This document shows, one piece after another, positions 1-7,239 of a stretch of 64,000 bases of DNA. The position numbers were made by a program, and so were the translations under genes. Below the pieces are notes generated by a model that saw only the letters and a program-made list of their open reading frames with translations, was not told where the DNA came from and made no database searches. The DNA is from Falseniella ignava CCUG 37419 (lineage in GTDB: Bacteria > Bacillota > Bacilli > Lactobacillales > Aerococcaceae), in contig NZ_JH932301.1 of assembly GCF_000301055.1 (NCBI RefSeq), positions 155,959 through 219,958 of the forward strand, in the 5' to 3' direction. Within the stretch, counting starts at the first letter, position 1; each line of letters begins with the position of its first letter.

Positions 1-4
1 GAGT

Positions 5-36
5 AAAGAAACGGACTGATTCCGTTTCTTTTTTTG
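5..36 (+). terminator. Rho-independent terminator at left edge
   Basis: An inverted repeat (AAAGAAACGGA, short loop, TTCCGTTTCTTT) runs straight into a T tract. It probably ends a gene lying left of the window, which isolates the ABC operon that follows. Confidence 0.75.
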
Positions 37-46
37 TTCAATGAAA

Positions 47-85
47 TTGAAATCAAAAAAGGTATGTGATAACATTAACTTGCAA
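47..85 (+). promoter_or_regulatory. Promoter with 20-nt motif shared with the second ABC operon
   Basis: A TTGAAA box at 47-52 and an extended minus-10 (TGA-TAACAT, hexamer 70-75) are 17 bp apart. The stretch 65-84 reads TGTGATAACATTAACTTGCA. An almost identical stretch (18 of 20 bases) lies at 20009-20028 before the other polar amino-acid ABC operon. Identity continues past the minus-10, so an operator for a common regulator is likely. That regulator is not identifiable here. Confidence 0.55.
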
Positions 86-119
86 TAAAGTTGCGAGCAA
101 ATATATAGGAGGTGGTAAA

Positions 120-146
120 TTGATTAGCATTATTGAGAACAGGTGA
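120..146 (+). CDS. Possible leader peptide (8 codons)
   Basis: A strong AGGAGG (107-112) precedes a TTG start and a tiny frame reading roughly M-ISIIENR before TGA. It lies between the promoter and a long hairpin (186-239), the usual layout of a translation-coupled attenuator. The counterpart leader before the second ABC operon also begins I-S-I after an AGGAGG. Short length makes this tentative, and no amino-acid run hints at the effector. Confidence 0.3.
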   Translation: MISIIENR

Positions 147-185
147 GTCATAGTAAATTGTGGCAGATGTGCCCTATTATCAAAG

Positions 186-239
186 TTACTCTTAGGTTTT
201 AATGAGTTAGAATGATAATTGATTAAAGCCTAAGAGTAA
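186..239 (+). promoter_or_regulatory. Long hairpin in the leader of the ABC operon
   Basis: Arms 186-200 and 225-239 pair over 15 positions (one G-U) around a 24-nt loop. No T tract follows, so it is not a plain terminator. It sits just upstream of the binding-protein ribosome site (about 260) and may act as an mRNA stabiliser, attenuator element or protein site. Confidence 0.5.
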
Positions 240-271
240 TATAAGTTGGAAAGAAAAAAGGAGGAGTTAAA

Positions 272-1150
272 ATGAAAAAAACCTTGAAAATATTTATGAG
301 TTTTATATTATCTGCATTAATGATTAATCCTTTAGGAATTTTTGCTGTAACTAATGTCAATATTGCAACTACCGGTGATAATAAACCATATACTTATGTA
401 GATGAAGATGATCAATTAACAGGATATGACATTGAGCTTGCGCGATTAATTTTCGAAAAATTAGAAGATTATGATATTAATTTTGAAATTACAACATTTG
501 ATAGCTTGTTCACGGGATTATCGTCCGGAGTATATCAAATGGGTGCAAGTATGTTGAGTTATAATGATGAAAGAAGTGAAAATTACTACTATTCGCGTCC
601 TATCAATGAGTCGCCTTACTATTTTGTTTACAGAAAAGGTGATGAAAAACTCGACAATTTAACGCAATTTGCTGAAAAAGGTATGGTATTTTATGGACTG
701 CCAGGTATATCGGCATCTATTATGATGGAAAATTGGAATGCATCTCAAGATGATGATAAAAAAATTGAAATTTATTATATCGATGGATCTGGAGGTCAAA
801 CCTTCTTGGGCGCTTTAGATAATGGGATTATTGATTTTACAGTATTTGAAGCACAATTATTAAATAACTTTAGGGCTTCTAATGAGAAGGTTGATGAAAA
901 AGTAGATTATACTCTAATTGACGATAAAGTTTTAGAGGGATTACCTCAAGAAAAGATTGATGAGTTCGTAGGAAATGCGCAGACTTATTTTGTATTTCCT
1001 AAAACAGAAGAAGGTAAAAAATTGCGTGATGCAGTGGATGAAATTTTATTAGAGTTTTATAAAGATGGGACGCTTGAAAAGCTCCAAGAAGATATTTTAA
1101 AAGAAAATCAGCTTCCAAAACCAGAAAATATGGAAAAACAAACGAATTAA
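272..1150 (+). CDS. Polar amino-acid ABC transporter substrate-binding protein
   Basis: This 292-residue extracellular solute-binding protein of the family 3 (PAAT) type follows a strong AAAGGAGGAG site. A hydrophobic signal segment covers about residues 5-26. The mature part opens with the family pattern of a short beta strand, then K-P-Y-T-Y and G-Y-D-I-E-L-A. The signal contains no cysteine, so there is no lipobox; retention at the surface of a Gram-positive cell would need another means. The permease and ATPase follow, separated by an intercistronic hairpin. The sulfurtransferase at the operon end suggests a sulfur-containing amino-acid ligand (cystine-like). That is an inference. Confidence 0.85.
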   Translation: MKKTLKIFMSFILSALMINPLGIFAVTNVNIATTGDNKPYTYVDEDDQLTGYDIELARLIFEKLEDYDINFEITTFDSLFTGLSSGVYQMGASMLSYNDERSENYYYSRPINESPYYFVYRKGDEKLDNLTQFAEKGMVFYGLPGISASIMMENWNASQDDDKKIEIYYIDGSGGQTFLGALDNGIIDFTVFEAQLLNNFRASNEKVDEKVDYTLIDDKVLEGLPQEKIDEFVGNAQTYFVFPKTEEGKKLRDAVDEILLEFYKDGTLEKLQEDILKENQLPKPENMEKQTN

Positions 1151-1168
1151 TTATGTTAAAAATAAATG

Positions 1169-1198
1169 AGGTGCCATTCTAAACTATGGCACCTTTAT
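1169..1198 (+). terminator. Intercistronic hairpin between binding protein and permease
   Basis: AGGTGCCAT (1169-1177) pairs with ATGGCACCT (1186-1194), followed by a short T-rich run. It probably attenuates transcription so that more binding protein is made than permease. The same arrangement recurs at 20977 and 41708. Confidence 0.6.
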
Positions 1199-1211
1199 TT
1201 AGGAGGAAATA

Positions 1212-1931
1212 ATGAGTAGTTTTTTTGATATAGGATCTGTATTTTCACAAATGCCACTATTATTGGAGTATCTTGGTACCACTATAGTGTTAGCGGTTTT
1301 GTCTATGATACTAGGTATAGTATTAGGTTTTATTATAGCTATAGTTCGACAGAAAAAAATTCCGATTTTAAATACCTTATCAATAGTATATGTATCTTTT
1401 GTAAGAGGAACCCCAATTATTATTCAATTATACATTGCCTATTTTGGGATACCTATTTTTTTAAGATATATTAACTATAAACTGGGCTTGGAGCTTCAAC
1501 TTGGAGGCATACCGCATATGTTTTATGCCATTACGGCATTAGGAATTAATCAATCGGCTTATTTATCCGAGAGTTTTAGATCAGCACTATTATCGGTGGA
1601 CCAGGGCTCAATTGAAGCAGGTTTGACAATTGGTATGAGTAATGTACAAGTTGCTAGAAGGATTATTATACCAGAAGCGCTCTCAGTTGCTTTGCCGAAT
1701 ATAGGTAATTCATTCATCAGTCTTTTAAAAGGAACATCGTTAGCTTTTTCGAGTGGAGTAATTGAAATGACTGCAGCGGCAAAGATAATTGGTGGAAGAA
1801 CGTATCGATTCATTGAAGCTTACGTTGCATTAGCAATCATTTATTGGATTTTAACAATAATTTTAGAGCTAATATTTTCATTTATAGAAAAGAAAATATC
1901 GATACCGGAAGAGTCTCCTGATATTCTTTAA
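1212..1931 (+). CDS. Amino-acid ABC transporter permease
   Basis: A 239-residue integral membrane protein of the HisM/GlnP-type permease family with about five hydrophobic segments. The EAA-like coupling loop is visible near residues 133-155 (S-I-E-A-G-L-T-I-G-M-S, then I-I-P-E-A-L). The conserved S-F-V-R-G-T-P segment near residue 60 is also present. It has an AGGAGGAAAT site and is followed 18 bp later by its ATPase. It forms the membrane channel for the upstream binding protein. Confidence 0.88.
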   Translation: MSSFFDIGSVFSQMPLLLEYLGTTIVLAVLSMILGIVLGFIIAIVRQKKIPILNTLSIVYVSFVRGTPIIIQLYIAYFGIPIFLRYINYKLGLELQLGGIPHMFYAITALGINQSAYLSESFRSALLSVDQGSIEAGLTIGMSNVQVARRIIIPEALSVALPNIGNSFISLLKGTSLAFSSGVIEMTAAAKIIGGRTYRFIEAYVALAIIYWILTIILELIFSFIEKKISIPEESPDIL

Positions 1932-1949
1932 GAAGAGAGGTAATTTCAG

Positions 1950-2690
1950 ATGATAAAGGTTGAGCATTTAACAAAAAAATTTGGTAATACTGTTATTTTA
2001 GATGATTTATCATTTGAAGTAAAAGAAGGAGAAATCATCGGAATTATTGGATCTTCAGGTTCTGGTAAATCAACATTATTAAGGTGCTTAAATCTGTTAG
2101 AAAAACCACAAAATGGATATTTGACTATTGATAATGAAAAATTTAATTTAGCAAATCTTCAAGAAAAAGATACTTTGAGGTTACGGAAGAAAATGTCAAT
2201 GGTTTTCCAAAGTTTTAATTTATTCAACAAAAAAACAGCTTTGGAAAATGTGACTGAGGGTCTAATCATTGTGCAGCGGATGGAGAAAAAAGCAGCAACA
2301 GAGAAAGCAATAAAATACTTAAGCCAAGTAGGGATGAAAGATTACGCACAGTTTTATCCAGCGCATCTATCTGGCGGGCAAAAGCAAAGGGTAGCAATTG
2401 CAAGAGCGCTTGCTTTAGAACCAGAAATAATCCTATTTGATGAGCCAACTTCTGCGCTGGATCCCGAGTTGGTAAATGAGGTGCTTAAGGTTATTCGCGA
2501 AATAAGTCAAACGCATGATTTTACAATGTTTTTAGTTTCTCATGAGATGGAATTTATTAAGTCTATATCAGATCGAGTAATGTTTTTGCACAATGGTTCA
2601 ATATTAGAGTTTGCTAATCCTGAAAATATCTTTACTAACTCAAGGCATGATCGTATCCGCTCGTTTTTATCACAAATGGAACGAGAGTAG
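1950..2690 (+). CDS. Amino-acid ABC transporter ATP-binding protein
   Basis: A 246-residue ATPase of the polar amino-acid uptake (GlnQ-like) subfamily. Walker A is G-S-S-G-S-G-K-S-T near residue 33, the signature is L-S-G-G-Q-K-Q-R near 139, and Walker B with D-loop is I-L-F-D-E-P-T-S-A-L-D near 160. The switch histidine is in V-S-H-E. It energises the transporter formed with the two preceding genes. Confidence 0.9.
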   Translation: MIKVEHLTKKFGNTVILDDLSFEVKEGEIIGIIGSSGSGKSTLLRCLNLLEKPQNGYLTIDNEKFNLANLQEKDTLRLRKKMSMVFQSFNLFNKKTALENVTEGLIIVQRMEKKAATEKAIKYLSQVGMKDYAQFYPAHLSGGQKQRVAIARALALEPEIILFDEPTSALDPELVNEVLKVIREISQTHDFTMFLVSHEMEFIKSISDRVMFLHNGSILEFANPENIFTNSRHDRIRSFLSQMERE

Positions 2691-2772
2691 AAAAATTAAA
2701 TTCATGCGATCCTGTTTGAATAAATCAAGGATGGATTTACTAATAATTTTATATCTATAGAAGGAGAAAAAT

Positions 2773-3777
2773 ATGATTAACTATGGGATATCATTGGGAA
2801 AAAGTAATAATGTTAATTCAAATGATTTCTTTGTTACAGCCGATTGGCTCCACAAAAAAATTGAAGAAGGCGGACAAGATATAGTTATCTTAGACTTCTC
2901 TTACAATAATTCAATTCAAAATGAAGATGCAAGAAAAAAACTATCTCAGATGGATGCCTCGCATCCTTTCCATCGAAAGTATGAAGAAAAGCATATACCA
3001 ACAGCAATACCCATTTTTATTGGAGAGATAGAAGATAAGGAAACTTTTAATATTAAGGATGCAAATATTATAAAAGAAGTTTTGCAAAATAAAGGTATTT
3101 CAACTGACAAAACAGTCGTAGTATATTCGGATGACCAATGCATAGCAGCATATGTTGTTTTCATTATTTATTGGTTAGGAATTGATAATGTTAAATTTTT
3201 AGACGGTGGTCTCATAGGTTGGGAGGAAAAGGGCTACAATTTTGAAGAAGGAATAAATGTTGCAGCTGAACCTGGGAAGATTGATATTCAAGTACCTAAA
3301 AGACCTAATATTTTATTAAAAACACCGGATGATCTTTTAAAAGCAAAACAACAGAATCCTGATATAATCATTGCATCTGTAAGAAATTGGCAAGAATATT
3401 TGAATGAAATAAGTGGATATTCTTATGTGACAACTAGCGATAACATGGAGGTGGCAGGCGCGGTATATGCGAAGTCAAGTTATCATAATGACTGTGCATA
3501 TTTCGTAAACAAAGAATTTGTTTATGACTCTCCTGAAGCAATGAAATCATGGCGTGAATGGGGAATCAATCCTAGTGAAGAAATTGTATTTTATTGTGGA
3601 GGAGGATATCGAGCAGCTCTTGTGTTTTTCATTGCTAAAACATTAGGATTCGATAAAGTTCGAATGTTTCAAGGCGGATCATTTCAATGGAATAAATATC
3701 ATCGAATTAATCCTAAAAAATATCCTGTTCAAGTGGGGGATCCGCGAACCAATAAATTTAAAATAATTGATGGTTAG
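2773..3777 (+). CDS. Two-domain rhodanese-type sulfurtransferase
   Basis: A 334-residue tandem rhodanese protein of the thiosulfate / 3-mercaptopyruvate sulfurtransferase family. The N-terminal domain carries L-D-G-G-L-I-G-W near 143 but no active cysteine loop. The C-terminal domain has the persulfide loop C-G-G-G-Y-R-A, with its cysteine near residue 275, then F-Q-G-G-S-F-Q-W. The enzyme moves sulfane sulfur from mercaptopyruvate or thiosulfate to an acceptor. It begins 82 bp after the ABC ATPase with an AGAAGGAGA site and no obvious terminator between, so it is probably in the same operon. This links the transporter to sulfur compound uptake (inference). Confidence 0.85.
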   Translation: MINYGISLGKSNNVNSNDFFVTADWLHKKIEEGGQDIVILDFSYNNSIQNEDARKKLSQMDASHPFHRKYEEKHIPTAIPIFIGEIEDKETFNIKDANIIKEVLQNKGISTDKTVVVYSDDQCIAAYVVFIIYWLGIDNVKFLDGGLIGWEEKGYNFEEGINVAAEPGKIDIQVPKRPNILLKTPDDLLKAKQQNPDIIIASVRNWQEYLNEISGYSYVTTSDNMEVAGAVYAKSSYHNDCAYFVNKEFVYDSPEAMKSWREWGINPSEEIVFYCGGGYRAALVFFIAKTLGFDKVRMFQGGSFQWNKYHRINPKKYPVQVGDPRTNKFKIIDG

Positions 3778-4137
3778 TTGTTATTATTTATAAGTATTTG
3801 AATAAAAAAACATATATGCTTATGACTCAAGAGAGAAATTAAAAACTTGGGGTTCTATAATGTGATGAAAGTTCTAAAAGACAGGGAAGAGATTTTATAA
3901 ATCATTTGCTGTTATGATGTGTAAAAATACGTTATAGAAGATGTTGAGGAAAGAACAGCTATTTTGGATGATACTTAGGCTAATAATACTCATTATCATA
4001 ATAGATACTCGGTGATATTTTTATATCATCGAGCTTTTTTGTATATTCCATAACTTGAGAGCTAGACTCAACTATTTTTTTATAACCACAATTCATGTAC
4101 AATACAATTAACAGTCAAAATGAAGGAGGTTGCATGC
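3778..4137. other. Intergenic region, no intact gene
   Basis: Only short broken frames are seen, for example a 12-codon GTG frame at 3861. It may be a degraded gene. The only clear element is the hairpin at 4008-4041. A TACAAT hexamer at 4098-4103 with a preceding TG could be the pucR-type minus-10, but no good minus-35 is visible. Confidence 0.5.
4008..4041 (+). terminator. Rho-independent terminator
   Basis: An 11-bp stem (CTCGGTGATAT / ATATCATCGAG, one G-U) with a TTTT loop is followed by CTTTTTT. It separates the ABC/sulfurtransferase operon from the regulator gene. Confidence 0.8.
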
Positions 4138-5754
4138 ATGGTTTTACTTAGAGAAATTTTTAGTCATCCTTTTTTTGATAAAATTGATATTGCGACAGAT
4201 CGCAATGTTACATTGAATAAAGAAGTAACATCGGTTGTTTTGTCAGAAGTTCCCGACATTGAGAAATTTATTAAGCCGGGCGTCGTAGTAGTAACTACAG
4301 GAATTATTTATAAAGATATGCCTGATGAAATGATGAAGCTGATTGATTCGCTTAAGCGAGTGCATGCGGTGGCGCTAGGCTTTAAGGTTGGGCGTTTCTT
4401 TGATGAGATCCCACAAAATATTGTCGACTATGCCGATGAACAAGGATTGTTAGTCTTTCGCGTGCCCGAAGGGATCTTCTTAATTGATGTAGTAAATCAA
4501 ATTCAAAATATGATTCAAGGTACCGATGATTTGAGCTTTGCTTTGAATATTCAGAAGCAGTTGACTGATTTGATTTTCCGAGAAGCGTCGCAGCAATTTA
4601 TTATTGATCGTTTTGCAGAAATTGTTGGTACACCGGTTCTATTAATTTCGCCTTATTATTCGTTGGAATATGCTTCAAAAGATATTAATAAGGGGAAAAA
4701 CAAATCGATCATCGATCGCGTTTTATCATTTCTTCGTGATCAAAAAATTGAAAAAGAAATGTCGATTCGTCTCCCCCTTGAAGACTCAGATCAACAAGTC
4801 ATCCGCATTCGGGTTATTTCACTGAAGACCTACCAACATCATCCACATTACTTGGTAATCTTACATCCTGAGCAGTTACCTTATCCAATATCCGCCTTTA
4901 CTTTCGAACAGGTTGCAGTATCCATGTCTTTCGCGCTTTATAAAGATCGCAAAGAAGCAGCCACCGAGCACGCCATTCAGTCAGAGTATTATCGACGCTT
5001 GATGGGCCTATCTAAAGTGGGACGAGTTCCGGATGAATCGCTCTTAACCGATTTAAATTATGGAATTTTGCCGACAAACTACTATCAAGTGATTCGAATT
5101 GGCGATGCCGCATCGCTGGGGTTACCATACAATAGTAGCTATGAAGAAGAGAAGATGGAGATTCTTGCCCAATGGCTACGTACCTATGCCGGTGATTATT
5201 TGAAGGGTACTGTCGTTTTTGAAGATTCGCGCAGTGATAGTCTGTACCTTATTTTACAGCAATATACTAAGAAGCTGAACGCGACACTTCACCAAATTCA
5301 GGAGCGCATTGAGGCAGATTTGAAGATGGATATCTATTTCTGTCTGGGCAATACATATTTAGATTTAAGTAAGTTAGGGTTATCCTGTAATGAAGCTAAT
5401 ATTGTGTATGATGAAGTTCAAAAACGAGCCGCCCACGATATTGTGAACTATCTGGATAACAACGTGTTCTATCATCTATTTGGTGAGGTAAATAGTGATG
5501 TCGTGAAATATTATTGTCAGTCTGTCTTAAAAGAGTTGGCTTATCCGAAAGACAAGCAAATGATTGAATTGCGCAATACATTGAAGACGTATTTAGGCAA
5601 TCAATGTGAAATTTCTACTACCGCTAAAGAGTTATTTGTTCATCGCAACACAGTGATTTACCGGATTCAGAAATGTGAAGAAATGCTAGAGTACTCCGTT
5701 TCGGCGCCTCGGAACTCCTTAAATATCCGATTGGCTTTAGAGCTAAGTGAATAG
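4138..5754 (+). CDS. PucR-family transcriptional regulator
   Basis: A 538-residue regulator. The N-terminal PucR purine-catabolism-type domain covers about residues 5-120 (V-V-V-T-T-G-I, then G-F-K-V-G-R). A middle GGDEF-like/CdaR region follows, with the PucR C-terminal helix-turn-helix at the end (T-A-K-E-L-F-V-H-R-N-T-V-I-Y-R). The start at 4138 is preferred over the ATG at 4120 because AAGGAGG at 4123 sits correctly before it. Family members control purine, allantoin and related nitrogen catabolism. The downstream ureide-like cluster on the same strand is the likely target (inference). Confidence 0.85.
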   Translation: MVLLREIFSHPFFDKIDIATDRNVTLNKEVTSVVLSEVPDIEKFIKPGVVVVTTGIIYKDMPDEMMKLIDSLKRVHAVALGFKVGRFFDEIPQNIVDYADEQGLLVFRVPEGIFLIDVVNQIQNMIQGTDDLSFALNIQKQLTDLIFREASQQFIIDRFAEIVGTPVLLISPYYSLEYASKDINKGKNKSIIDRVLSFLRDQKIEKEMSIRLPLEDSDQQVIRIRVISLKTYQHHPHYLVILHPEQLPYPISAFTFEQVAVSMSFALYKDRKEAATEHAIQSEYYRRLMGLSKVGRVPDESLLTDLNYGILPTNYYQVIRIGDAASLGLPYNSSYEEEKMEILAQWLRTYAGDYLKGTVVFEDSRSDSLYLILQQYTKKLNATLHQIQERIEADLKMDIYFCLGNTYLDLSKLGLSCNEANIVYDEVQKRAAHDIVNYLDNNVFYHLFGEVNSDVVKYYCQSVLKELAYPKDKQMIELRNTLKTYLGNQCEISTTAKELFVHRNTVIYRIQKCEEMLEYSVSAPRNSLNIRLALELSE

Positions 5755-5785
5755 AACTAAATAATGCTGGAACAATCCAATTTTT

Positions 5786-5813
5786 CCCGAAGATGATGCA
5801 TCTTCGGGTTTTT
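5786..5813 (+). terminator. Rho-independent terminator after the PucR regulator
   Basis: A 10-bp perfect stem (CCCGAAGATG / CATCTTCGGG) with a 3-nt loop is followed by TTTTT. Confidence 0.88.
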
Positions 5814-5827
5814 GTGTGGCGTCGAAC

Positions 5828-6237
5828 TTCATCTGGATTGCTGGAGGTGCAGTTCTGGTTTGGATAACTTCATCTCGTTCGCTTGAGATGTAGTTTTGGT
5901 TCGGTTAACTTCATCTGGGTTGCTTGAGATGTAGTTCTGTCTCAGTTAACTTCATCTCCGTTCATTGAGTTGAACAAACTCCGTGCGAAAGTTCATCTCA
6001 TCCCATTGAGTTGAACAACCTCAGTGTGAAAGTTCGTCTCCGTTCATTGAGTTGAACAAACTCCGCCACAAAGTCCATCTCCACCCCCTGAGTTGAACAA
6101 TCTCCGCCACAAAGTTCATCTCCGCTCATTGAGCTGAACAAACTCCGCACGAAAGTTCATCTTCACTCATTGAGTTGAACAACCTCAGCGCGAAAGTTCA
6201 TCTCCGCCCCTTGAGCTGAACAAATTCAGCGCGAATA
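5828..6237. repeat. 41-bp tandem repeat, ten copies
   Basis: TTCATCT or a one-base variant recurs at 5828, 5869, 5910, 5951, 5992, 6033, 6074, 6115, 6156 and 6197: exactly 41 bp each time. Each unit is internally palindromic. Units 1-3 pair AACTTCATCTC with GAGATGTAGTT-like arms. Later units pair GTTCATCTC with GAGTTGAAC. The arms have therefore changed together while the hairpin is kept. A further partial copy is at 63974-64000, so the element is dispersed. It fills most of the gap between the regulator and the catabolic operon. Confidence 0.92.
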
Positions 6238-6303
6238 GACTTTAATCATATCAAGAGCTAACTCTAACAATATATGCTGTTAAACCATTTTAGTTAAAAC
6301 AAC

Positions 6304-6317
6304 TAAAAACGTTTTCG
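6304..6317 (+). promoter_or_regulatory. Candidate cre (CcpA) site, weaker copy
   Basis: TAAAAACGTTTTCG matches 12 of 14 positions of the cre consensus TGWAANCGNTNWCA. It lies about 150 bp before the short-chain dehydrogenase start, close to a better match at 6351. Confidence 0.35.
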
Positions 6318-6350
6318 TTTTTTGTGCGCGGGTTGCCTAGGATAAGTTCA

Positions 6351-6364
6351 TGATAACGATTACA
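6351..6364 (+). promoter_or_regulatory. Candidate cre (CcpA) site
   Basis: TGATAACGATTACA matches 13 of 14 positions of TGWAANCGNTNWCA. It lies about 90 bp upstream of the catabolic operon, which fits carbon catabolite repression of the cluster. Confidence 0.5.
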
Positions 6365-6452
6365 GTATGAGGTGTAGATTAAGTAGGCGAGTAGGCCGAG
6401 TCATCGGATTTGGCTAAAAGCGGGGTTTAACAATAAAAGGAGGAAGATGTAA

Positions 6453-7205
6453 ATGTTGAAGGATAAGGTCATTATCGTTACAGGTACAGCAGGTGGGTTA
6501 GGTCGATCGATGGCGATTGAATTTGCAAGTCAAGGTGCTAAAGTTGTTATTAACGACGTGCAAGAAGAAGGAATGAAAGAAACCGAACAAATGATTCTCG
6601 ACAACGGCAGGACAGTTAAGTCGATTCTTGCTGACGTTTCAAGCAAAGCAGAAGGTGAAAAAATCATTGATACAGCGGTTAAAGAATTCGGTACGGTAGA
6701 TGTCATCGTGAATAACGCTGCGTTATTAGCGGACTTCAAGCCGTCATTAGGCATTTCAGAAGAAGAATGGGATCGCATTATGGCCGTAAACTTGAAGGGT
6801 GTTTACTTAATGACCAACACCGCTTTACCATTAATGTTAGAAAAAGGAGCAGGAACCTTTATTAACATTTGTTCAATTGGTGGATCTATTGCGGGTGTAG
6901 GTGACGCAGCTTATATTACTGCAAAGCACGGAGTGATTGGTTATACGAAACAATTAGCCTTTAACTATGCGAACAAGGGTATCCGTGCAGTAACCCTAAG
7001 TCCTGGTTTAACGGATACACCAATGGTACGCTACGCAATTGATGCGGGACGTGAAGAAGTAATGCGTCAAATCGAAGCAACTCCAGCAGGAAATATCGGT
7101 AAAGCAGAAGATGTTGCATATTTAGCAGCATTCTTAGCAAGTGACCGTGCACGCCATATTAACGGTGTGGACTACAAGATTGACGGAGCACAATCTGTCC
7201 TTTAA
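6453..7205 (+). CDS. Short-chain dehydrogenase/reductase
   Basis: A 250-residue classical SDR. The cofactor motif T-G-T-A-G-G-L-G is near residue 10, N-N-A near 88, the catalytic serine is in I-C-S-I-G-G near 140, and Y-I-T-A-K gives the Tyr-Lys pair near 153. It is preceded by an AAAGGAGGAAG site. It heads the catabolic operon and probably oxidises or reduces a hydroxyl/carbonyl intermediate with NAD(P). The family is too broad to fix the substrate. In known allantoin catabolism a different dehydrogenase (AllD) makes oxalurate; whether this SDR fills that role is speculation. Confidence 0.85.
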   Translation: MLKDKVIIVTGTAGGLGRSMAIEFASQGAKVVINDVQEEGMKETEQMILDNGRTVKSILADVSSKAEGEKIIDTAVKEFGTVDVIVNNAALLADFKPSLGISEEEWDRIMAVNLKGVYLMTNTALPLMLEKGAGTFINICSIGGSIAGVGDAAYITAKHGVIGYTKQLAFNYANKGIRAVTLSPGLTDTPMVRYAIDAGREEVMRQIEATPAGNIGKAEDVAYLAAFLASDRARHINGVDYKIDGAQSVL

Positions 7206-7239
7206 TTCATCGCATGACATTATAGAAAGAGAGAGAAAC

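Noticed and set aside
186..239. T-box or SAM riboswitch before the first ABC operon
   Set aside because: No T-box sequence or recognisable riboswitch core was seen; only a long hairpin.
3841..3960. Small gene between the sulfurtransferase and the PucR regulator
   Set aside because: Frames are broken by several stops and no ribosome site fits; at most it is a remnant.
5828..6237. CRISPR array
   Set aside because: The repeats are contiguous with a 41-bp period and have no unique spacers; no cas genes are near.
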